64,000 nucleotides of DNA, taken from Nocardia higoensis NBRC 100133. GTDB taxonomy: Bacteria; Actinomycetota; Actinomycetes; Mycobacteriales; Mycobacteriaceae. The stretch's first letter is position 1. Each line of letters starts with the position of its first letter. The position numbers and the translations under genes were made by a program. Of the stretch, positions 45,435-64,000 are shown in pieces. The stretch is from assembly GCF_000308595.1 (NCBI RefSeq), contig NZ_BAGA01000081.1:1-64000 (forward strand), given 5' to 3'. The notes below the pieces were generated by a model. The model searched no databases. It was not told the origin of the DNA and saw only the letters and a list, made by a program, of their open reading frames with translations.

Positions 45435-46037
45435 CTAGATGGGATTCGGCGGCACGCGCAGCGCGTCGTCGAGCTTCCTGGCGTCCCTGCGGACCCCCAT
45501 CGCGGTGATGATCTCGGTGATGCCGAGCACGATCAGCCAGATACCGGCCACCAGCGTCAGCGTCGCGATCGAGCTCACCGGCCAGATCACCAGCACCACA
45601 CCGGCGATGGCGGTCAGCACGCCGAACAAGCCCTGCCAGCCGCGTCCGGGCAGGCCCGGCTCGGACACCACGGCCACCAGCAGCGCGACGCCGCGGAACA
45701 GCCAGCCGATGCCGATCCAGATCCCGAGCAACAGGATCGAGGTCAGCTCGTCGCGGAAGCAGAACAGCCCGATCACGATCGACAGCGCACCGCTGAGGAA
45801 ATACAGCACGCGCATGCCCGCGCTCCTGGTCGCGCCGAAGGCCGATATCAACTGCAGCACCCCCGACACCACGAGATAGATGCCGAACAGCACACCTGCC
45901 ACCAGCAAGGTCTTACCCGGCCACACGAGCACGACGATGCCGAGGAACACCGAGATAACACCGGTCACGAGAATCGCCTGCCACGCCGATCTGGCGAGCG
46001 TCTGGACCGGCCCGTCCACCACGTTTTCGGTTGTCAT
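45435..46037 (-). CDS. HdeD/DUF308 family membrane protein
   Basis: A 200-residue protein with six hydrophobic helices, in HdeD-like repeats: ILVTGVISVFLGIVVLVWPGKTLLVAGVLFGIYLVVSGVLQLI and VLTAIAGVVLVIWPVSSIATLTLVAGIWLIVLGITEII. HdeD in E. coli helps acid resistance at high cell density; the actinobacterial members are uncharacterised. ATG 46037 is the start. It ends at the double terminator shared with the ABC exporter. Confidence 0.85.
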   Translation of the reverse strand: MTTENVVDGPVQTLARSAWQAILVTGVISVFLGIVVLVWPGKTLLVAGVLFGIYLVVSGVLQLISAFGATRSAGMRVLYFLSGALSIVIGLFCFRDELTSILLLGIWIGIGWLFRGVALLVAVVSEPGLPGRGWQGLFGVLTAIAGVVLVIWPVSSIATLTLVAGIWLIVLGITEIITAMGVRRDARKLDDALRVPPNPI

Positions 46038-46106
46038 GGGCAGATGCTATTCCCGGCGAGCCGAATTCCTTCGGATCTATTGCGGCCCGTCACGCGAGTG
46101 TCGGTG

Positions 46107-46520
46107 CTACTGACCGGCCCCGGCGATGTTCACCATCCAGCCGACGCCGAAGCGATCGGTGCACATACCGAACTCGTCGCCCCACATCTGCTTCTCCAGC
46201 GGCACCGTCACGACCCCGTCGGCGCTCAGTTGCTCCCACCAGCCGCGCAACTCGTCGGCGTCCTGACCGCTGAGGCTGATGGTGATCCGGCTGCCCTCCT
46301 CGAACTCCATGTCGGGCGGAGTGTCGGCCGCCATCAGGGTGAACCCGTTCGGCGTCTCGAGCTGGCCGTGCATCACCAGCGAACCCAGATCGTCCGGTGC
46401 GTCGCCGGCCTCGCCGAAGGTGTTGATCCGCAAGTCGCCACCGAGGACGTCACGGTAGAACTCGAGCGCCTGCCTGGCCTCGGTACGAAAGCTGACATAG
46501 GGGTTGAGCTTGCTCGCCAT
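46107..46520 (-). CDS. VOC/PhnB-like protein
   Basis: A 137-residue vicinal-oxygen-chelate-fold protein of the PhnB-like type. Signatures are LNPYVSFRTEARQALEFYRDVLGGDLRINTFGE and WGDEFGMCTDRFGVGWMVNI. ATG 46520 (MASKLNPYV) follows GAGGAG. The fold makes dimers with a small-molecule or metal site; members include resistance and demethylase-like proteins with unknown substrates. No neighbour suggests a specific one. Confidence 0.85.
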   Translation of the reverse strand: MASKLNPYVSFRTEARQALEFYRDVLGGDLRINTFGEAGDAPDDLGSLVMHGQLETPNGFTLMAADTPPDMEFEEGSRITISLSGQDADELRGWWEQLSADGVVTVPLEKQMWGDEFGMCTDRFGVGWMVNIAGAGQ

Positions 46521-46768
46521 GAGAACACTCCTCGTCATGGGAATTTCCGGCTGGGAGTACGTCTAGCTGGGAGAACAGCGGCCCGGATGGCCCGGACCGA
46601 CCATACTGCGACCGGGGACAGTGGGATCGATAACGCCACACCCTGTCCACGTTTATCGCTGTGACGCCAGGGGAAGTCCTCGTTAAGCGACTCTCGCCGG
46701 ATGCGCCGAAACCGGCGCCGGCGAGCCGGTCGGGCACCACGAACCGAGGGCTGCTAGGAGAGACGACG

Positions 46769-47758
46769 GTGGCGGAACTACTCGTGCTTCAGGCACGCGG
46801 GCTGGGCGATCTGCTCACCGCGGTCCCGGCGCTGCGCGCGCTGCGCAGAGCCGAGCCGAGTCACCGCATCGTGCTGGCCGCGCCGCAACGGCTCAAGCCG
46901 ATCGTGGACCTGGTCTCCTCGGTCGACGCCCTGTTACCGACCTCCTCCCCCGACGTACTGCGCTGGGATGGTCCCGCTCCCGCGCTGGCGGTGAATCTGC
47001 ACGGGCCGGGCCCGGAGAGCATCGCCGCCCTCGCCCGAACCGGCGCTGCCCGCGTGCTCACCTACCGTCATCCCGCCTGTCCCCAGATCGACGGACCGCA
47101 GTGGCAACCCGACATGCACTACACCGAACGCTGGTGCCATCTGCTCGAGTCCGGCGGCATCGTGGCCGACCGCCGCAATCTGGGTCTGGTGCCACCGGTC
47201 GCCACGACCGACCATCGCGACTGCGTCGTCGTCCACGTCGGTGCGGGTGCGCCCGCACGCCGCTGGCCGGCCGAACGGTTCGCCGCGGTCGTCCGGCATC
47301 TGCTGGTGATGGGCCGTGAGGTGGTGCTGACCGGCGACGAGTTCGAACGCGATATCGCTCTGACCGTCGCCGCCCGCGCGGGCCTCGGCCGGGATCGGGT
47401 GCTCGCGGGCGCGCAGAACCTGATCGAGCTGGCCGCGACGGTCGCCGAAGCCGCGCTGGTCGTCAGCGGCGATACCGGTATCGCGCACTTGGCCACGGCG
47501 TTCGGCACCCGCACGGTGCTGCTGTTCGGCCCGACCCCGCCACGCTGCGCCGGGCCGCCGCCCCATCTCTTGGGCAGACATGCGGTGCTGTGGGCGGGCC
47601 GGCACGGCGATCCTTTCGCCGACACCCCGGATCCCGGCCTGCTCGCCATCGAGGTCCCCGAGGTGGTGGAGGCAGTCGATCGGCAGCTCAGCCGCCGCAC
47701 CTGGCCCGGCACCGCGCCCGCCGCCCGCCGGCCCACCGGTTATCGACGGGTCGGCTGA
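46769..47758 (+). CDS. Glycosyltransferase family 9 protein
   Basis: A 329-residue GT9-type (heptosyltransferase-like) enzyme. The N-terminal Rossmann domain begins VAELLVLQARGLGDLLTAVPALRALRRAEP. The C-terminal domain has VVHVGAGAPARRWPAERFAAVVRHLL and the donor-site motif SGDTGIAHLATAFGTRTVLLFGPTPP. GTG 46769 has AGGAG eight bases before; the longer frame lacks this. In Gram-negatives GT9 builds LPS; in actinobacteria it may act on cell-wall or secondary glycans. It stands alone. Confidence 0.88.
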   Translation: MAELLVLQARGLGDLLTAVPALRALRRAEPSHRIVLAAPQRLKPIVDLVSSVDALLPTSSPDVLRWDGPAPALAVNLHGPGPESIAALARTGAARVLTYRHPACPQIDGPQWQPDMHYTERWCHLLESGGIVADRRNLGLVPPVATTDHRDCVVVHVGAGAPARRWPAERFAAVVRHLLVMGREVVLTGDEFERDIALTVAARAGLGRDRVLAGAQNLIELAATVAEAALVVSGDTGIAHLATAFGTRTVLLFGPTPPRCAGPPPHLLGRHAVLWAGRHGDPFADTPDPGLLAIEVPEVVEAVDRQLSRRTWPGTAPAARRPTGYRRVG

Positions 47759-47760
47759 CC

Positions 47761-47782
47761 GGCCCGCGCACTCATGCGGGCC
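47761..47782. terminator. Convergent hairpin, GT9/ArsR junction
   Basis: GGCCCGC (47761-47767) pairs with GCGGGCC (47776-47782) over eight bases. It spans the short gap and the end of the ArsR gene. Confidence 0.45.
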
Positions 47783-48098
47783 CGCGTTCCGGATCCGCCT
47801 CCGCCAGCGCCGCCGAATAGGCAGCCAGCGCACTCGGCCAGAACTGCTCGAGGTAGTCCCGGGCGTCGCCGAGGCCCCGCGGATCCAGGCTGTACATCCG
47901 CCGATTGCCGTGCGGACGTCGCATGACCAGCCGCGCGGCCCGCAGGATCTTCAGATGCTGCGAGACGGCCGAGCTGGTCACCTCCGCGATCTCGGCCAGT
48001 TCGCCCACGGAGTGCGGGCCGTGCGCGAGGGTCTCGAACAGAGCCCGCCTGGTGGGGTCGGCCAGCGCTTCGAGGGCGCGCACTCCGTTAGTCACCAC
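47772..48098 (-). CDS. ArsR-family winged-helix regulator
   Basis: A 108-residue regulator: VRALEALADPTRRALFETLAHGPHSVGELAEIAEVTSSAVSQHLKILRAARLVMRRPHGNRRMYSLDPRGL. This is the ArsR winged helix without the usual cysteine metal site, so it may sense a non-metal signal. The C-terminal part YLEQFWPSALAAYSAALAE matches the SRPBCC-associated ArsR subgroup. GTG 48098 is the start and lacks a clear ribosome site. Palindromes lie upstream, toward the M23 peptidase gene. Confidence 0.85.
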   Translation of the reverse strand: MVTNGVRALEALADPTRRALFETLAHGPHSVGELAEIAEVTSSAVSQHLKILRAARLVMRRPHGNRRMYSLDPRGLGDARDYLEQFWPSALAAYSAALAEADPERGPA

Positions 48099-48171
48099 TT
48101 CAACAGTCTGCTCATAGTGCCGCGATACTTCAAGATCGCTTCATTAGCGCATACACGCAGGTTGCCCGTGC

Positions 48172-48201
48172 CGACACGGCGTGTCGTAACCGACTCGTTA
48201 C
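48172..48201. promoter_or_regulatory. Two palindromes between ArsR and M23 genes
   Basis: CGACACG-G-CGTGTCG (48172-48186) is a perfect 15-base palindrome. It adjoins GTAAC-N6-GTTAC (48186-48201). Both lie 74-110 bases from the two divergent starts and could be operators of the adjacent ArsR protein or others. Confidence 0.45.
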
Positions 48202-48282
48202 CTGATCTCCGCATTTTCCCAGGAGTGTGAGGGTAGCCACAGGATTGCGGGCACCATCGCGACCTGTCGTACGTTCATCGGC

Positions 48283-49059
48283 ATGCCCGTGACCGATTCG
48301 TTACCGACTGTTCGTCCGAGCACCGCCTCATCCCGTCGCCGCCGTGCCACCAGCCGTGCGCTCGCCCTCACCGCGGCGCTCGGCATCAGCCTCACCACCG
48401 TCAACGCGTTCGGACCCGAGGAGGCGGGCGCCGCCTCGGCCGCCGAGATCGCCCGCACACCCCGCGTCCTCGTCGATTCGACCGACGACATGATCGAGTT
48501 CACCGCCTTCTCGCCGCGTGCACTCCAGATCCCGGAACTCCCGTCTCTCCCGGAGCTCCCGGAGCTCCCGCGGATCACCGCCGAACACGCCCCCTGGGCC
48601 GAGCATCGCTTCGCCCAGCTCGCACCGCCTCCGCCGCCCCCTCCGCCGCCGCCCGCACCCCCGCGCCCGAGCACCGTGCGACCCGCCGCAGGCGTGCTCA
48701 CCTCGGGCTTCGGCTACCGTTGGGGCGCCATGCACGCCGGCCTCGACTTCGGCGATCCGCTCGGCGCACCCATCTCGGCCGTCACCGACGGCGTCGTCAT
48801 CGAGGCCGGACCGGCCAGCGGGTTCGGCCTGTGGGTCCGCATCCAGCAGGACGACGGCACCGTCGGCGTCTACGGCCACATGAACGACATCCTGGTCTCG
48901 GTCGGTCAGCACGTCGGCGCCGGCGACGTGATCGCCACCGTCGGCAGTCGCGGCTACTCCACCGGCCCGCATCTGCACTACGAGGTCCACGTACCCGGTG
49001 TCGGCCCGGTCGACCCCGCGGGCTGGCTGGCCGCGCGCGGCATCGACGTCCACCAATGA
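48283..49059 (+). CDS. Secreted M23 (LytM-type) peptidase
   Basis: A 258-residue exported cell-wall hydrolase. A basic N-terminus and hydrophobic segment (ALALTAALGISLTTVNAF) form the signal or anchor. A Pro-rich stretch (about ten prolines in a row near residues 114-124) leads to the M23 domain. Zinc ligands are His and Asp in MHAGLDFG and His in HLHYEVH, and GYRWGAMHAG is the start of the domain. It cuts peptide bridges in peptidoglycan. It starts at ATG 48283 without a clear ribosome site. It ends convergent to the zinc-finger gene. Confidence 0.88.
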   Translation: MPVTDSLPTVRPSTASSRRRRATSRALALTAALGISLTTVNAFGPEEAGAASAAEIARTPRVLVDSTDDMIEFTAFSPRALQIPELPSLPELPELPRITAEHAPWAEHRFAQLAPPPPPPPPPPAPPRPSTVRPAAGVLTSGFGYRWGAMHAGLDFGDPLGAPISAVTDGVVIEAGPASGFGLWVRIQQDDGTVGVYGHMNDILVSVGQHVGAGDVIATVGSRGYSTGPHLHYEVHVPGVGPVDPAGWLAARGIDVHQ

Positions 49060-49128
49060 GTCATCGATAGATATCACCGAGTCGGGTGCGCCGGCTCAGC
49101 GTGTGCTCATCGGATCGGCCGGCACTCG

Positions 49129-49452
49129 TCAGCGCAACCGTTCCGCCGCGCGGGCGAGCTCGACCAGCGTCACGCTGAGTTCGTGCAGTTCGGTGGCGCT
49201 CGCGCCTTCCTGGATCGCCGTCGCGATGTCCTCGGCCGCGCAGCGCGCCGCGAACCAGCGATCGGCCAGGTCGGCGGCCTCCTGGGCACTCAGGATCACC
49301 GAATCCTCGGGAATCCCGGTGCCTTTCACGCTGTTGCGGTGTTCGTAGGCACGCTGCCTGCACGATTGGCGGCAATAGCGGCGCCGGCGCCCCGACTCGG
49401 ACTCCACGATCTCCCGCCCGCACCACAGGCAGGCCAGCAAGCGCCGTGTCAT
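49129..49452 (-). CDS. Small zinc-finger protein
   Basis: A 107-residue protein. The start MTRRLLACLWCGREIVESESG and RRRYCRQSCRQRAYEHR form a Cys-x2-Cys ... Cys-x3-Cys treble-clef-like site for zinc. The remainder is helical (AQEAADLADRWFAARCAAEDIATAIQEG). Many actinobacteria have this type of protein of unknown function; nucleic-acid binding is likely. ATG 49452 is the start. Confidence 0.7.
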   Translation of the reverse strand: MTRRLLACLWCGREIVESESGRRRRYCRQSCRQRAYEHRNSVKGTGIPEDSVILSAQEAADLADRWFAARCAAEDIATAIQEGASATELHELSVTLVELARAAERLR

Positions 49453-49662
49453 GGGCCATGAGACTAGTGCGTCACACGGGAATCCGCGCGCGCACCCGGC
49501 AGCACGTGTCGGCGACGGCCGCGCACAGCCGCGACCAGGCCACCGACTAGAATGGAACGGTTCTCCGATCGCCGGTCGGGAACGAAGACGCGGATTCGAG
49601 CGTTGTCCTTACAGGCACTTCGGATACACAGGGACACTCGGACACACAGGGAGAGGCACACC

Positions 49663-49998
49663 ATGGCAGATCGCGTACTCCGGGGCAGTCGGCTCGGAGC
49701 GGTGAGCTACGAGACCGACCGCGACCACGACCTCGCTCCGCGCCGCATCGCCAGGTACCGGACCGACAACGGCGAAGAGTTCGACGTTCCCTTCGCCGAC
49801 GACGCGGAGATCCCGCCCACCTGGCTGTGCCGCAACGGCCAGGAAGGCACCCTGCTCGAAGGCAGCACCCAGGAAGCCAAGAAGGTCAAGCCGCCGCGCA
49901 CGCACTGGGACATGCTGCTCGAGCGCCGCAGCAAGGAAGAGCTCGAGGAGCTGCTCAAGGAGCGCCTCGAACTGCTCAAGACCCGTCGCCGCGGCTGA
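49663..49998 (+). CDS. rbpA: RNA polymerase-binding protein RbpA
   Basis: A 111-residue transcription activator that binds the beta subunit and the principal sigma factor. It begins MADRVLRGSRLGAVSYETDRDHDLAPRRIARYRTDNGEEF and ends WDMLLERRSKEELEELLKERLELLKTRRRG. As I recall it, the M. tuberculosis protein is nearly identical, including the sigma-interaction helix at the C-terminus and the basic linker KKVKPPRTH. GGGAGAGG precedes ATG 49663. RbpA is specific to actinobacteria. A 17-bp hairpin terminator follows. Confidence 0.97.
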   Translation: MADRVLRGSRLGAVSYETDRDHDLAPRRIARYRTDNGEEFDVPFADDAEIPPTWLCRNGQEGTLLEGSTQEAKKVKPPRTHWDMLLERRSKEELEELLKERLELLKTRRRG

Positions 49999-50015
49999 CA
50001 CCACGCACAGACCGC

Positions 50016-50055
50016 CGAAGGCCGTTCCCTCCTGCTCCGGAGGGAACGGCCTTCG
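50016..50055. terminator. 17-bp bidirectional terminator after rbpA
   Basis: CGAAGGCCGTTCCCTCC (50016-50032) pairs exactly with GGAGGGAACGGCCTTCG (50039-50055) over a six-base loop. It separates rbpA from the convergent ABC permease. Confidence 0.85.
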
Positions 50056-50088
50056 CGCTGTCCGAGCTGTTCTGCTGTGCGGGCCGGG

Positions 50089-50957
50089 CTAGCGACTGGC
50101 CACCTTGCGGTAGCGCAGCAGTGCCAGGGGCATCGCCACGGCCAGGATCGCTACCGAGCAGAAGATCGCGTACTCCACGCAGTGTTCGGCCGGCCAGCCG
50201 GTGGGCTGCGGGAAGAACGGCGGGGCCCCGTTCTCGAAGAGCTTGCGCCCCGATGCCGCGACCGCGGTGATCGGATTCCATTCCGCGATCACCCGCAGCG
50301 GGCCCGGCAGAGCGGCGGCGGAGATGAATGCCGAGGAGATGAAGGTCAGCGGGAAGAGCCAGATCAGCCCGGCGCTCTGGGCCACCTCCACGTTCGACGA
50401 CAGCAGGCCGGTCAGCGCCCCCACCCAGGACATGGCGAAGGCGAACAGCAGGATGATGCCGAACGCCAGCGCCGCGTCGGCGATGGATCCGTTGATGCGC
50501 CAGCCGACGACATAGCCGCAGCCGACCATGACCGCGAGGCTGAGAATGCTCACCACCAGATCGGACAGGGTGCGCCCCATCAGGACGGCCATCCGCGACA
50601 TCGGCAGGGCACGCATCCGGTCGATGATGCCCTTCTGCAGGTCGCCCGCCAGGCCGACGGTGGTGAAAGCGGCGCTGAAGGCGACGGTCTGGGTGAAGAT
50701 GCCCGCGAGCAGGAACTCGCGGTACTGGCTGCCGCCCAGGGACGCGCCGAAGATGTAGGCGAACAAGAACACGAACATCAGCGGCTGGATGGTGGCGGTC
50801 ACCAGCAGTGTCGGCACCCGCAGGATGGTGAGCAGATTGCGGTGCGCGACGATGGCGCTGTCCCGGAAGAACCGGAAGCGCGGCGAGTAGTGCACTGTCG
50901 CACGATGTTTCGCCGGTGTGGGCGCGATCTCTTCCGGCGCCAGTTCGGTGGCGGTGG

Positions 50958-50961
<4 letters not shown>
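50089..50961 (-). CDS. DrrB-type ABC-2 permease
   Basis: A 290-residue export permease with six helices after a 45-residue cytosolic arm. Family signatures are FLLAGIFTQTVAFSAAFTTVGLAGDLQKGIIDRMRALPMSRMAVLMGRTLSDL and LTFISSAFISAAALPGPLRVIAEWNPITAV. It works with the adjacent DrrA-type ATPase, as for daunorubicin or mycobacterial PDIM export. GTG 50961 overlaps the ATPase stop (GTGA). Position after an NRPS suggests export of its peptide. Confidence 0.9.
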
Positions 50962-51947
<986 letters not shown>

Positions 51948-52012
51948 CTGCGCCCGCCTTCGTCCCGGCGCACGCCGGTGGCCTCACTCACCAGAGTTCT
52001 CCTTCGTCGGAA

Positions 52013-64000
<11,988 letters not shown>

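Noticed and set aside
48099..48282. c-di-AMP (ydaO-type) riboswitch before the M23 peptidase
   Set aside because: Such switches precede some actinobacterial cell-wall hydrolases, but I could not find the conserved core here.
48590..48670. Pro-rich run as a simple-sequence repeat of interest
   Set aside because: It is an ordinary Pro-rich linker of a cell-wall protein.

Overview
The window is 64 kb of very GC-rich DNA with a dense set of actinobacterial genes. RbpA, a SigF/SigB-type sigma factor, IlvB, a DyP peroxidase with PCuAC, several MarR regulators and a giant NRPS point to a mycolic-acid actinomycete; Nocardia or a close relative is the best guess. I base this on gene content and protein style, not on a database search. 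I saw no rRNA, tRNA, CRISPR array, insertion sequence or prophage gene.

Layout. 1-3063: four tightly overlapping genes for membrane proteins and a cupredoxin-like lipoprotein, cut at the left edge. 3251-6867: a complete OpuC/ProU-type compatible-solute ABC importer. 6869-8398: a BrnT/BrnA-like toxin-antitoxin pair and a SigF-like sigma factor with a possible self-dependent promoter. 8865-20524: regulators paired with their likely targets (XRE/MmyB; MarR + 14-TM exporter; MarR divergent from a second exporter; MarR divergent from a FUSC pump), an enoyl-CoA hydratase, an aldehyde dehydrogenase/DUF779 pair and a universal stress protein. 21038-25550: a small unannotated gene, a DUF72 protein, a nucleoside deaminase overlapping tail-to-tail with a lone ilvB that has a structured leader, and a small membrane protein. 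25624-28755: a ferritin-like PF10118 protein coupled to a flavin/2Fe-2S reductase behind a perfect palindrome, then an LLM flavoenzyme. 28924-36596: a secreted propeller-like protein, a second stress protein, a two-domain epimerase, a copper-chaperone/DyP-peroxidase operon and a nitronate monooxygenase-like enzyme. 36827-45328: FadD, a ROK regulator, a frameshifted lipoprotein remnant, an NtaA-type monooxygenase and a fused four-domain ABC exporter with an asymmetric first ATPase site. 45435-49998: HdeD, VOC, GT9, ArsR, M23 peptidase, a zinc-finger protein and rbpA. 50089-64000: a DrrAB exporter downstream of an NRPS that runs off the right edge.

The NRPS is read right to left. The visible part is A-T, three C-A-T modules and a thioesterase. 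The first A domain has the EntF-type serine pocket. The other three pockets closely resemble each other and look hydrophobic. The thioesterase closes the line, and the DrrAB genes probably export the product. Convergent gene pairs are often separated by strong bidirectional hairpins, and divergent pairs by palindromes that look like operators. Many start codons were moved inward from the longest frame using Shine-Dalgarno position.
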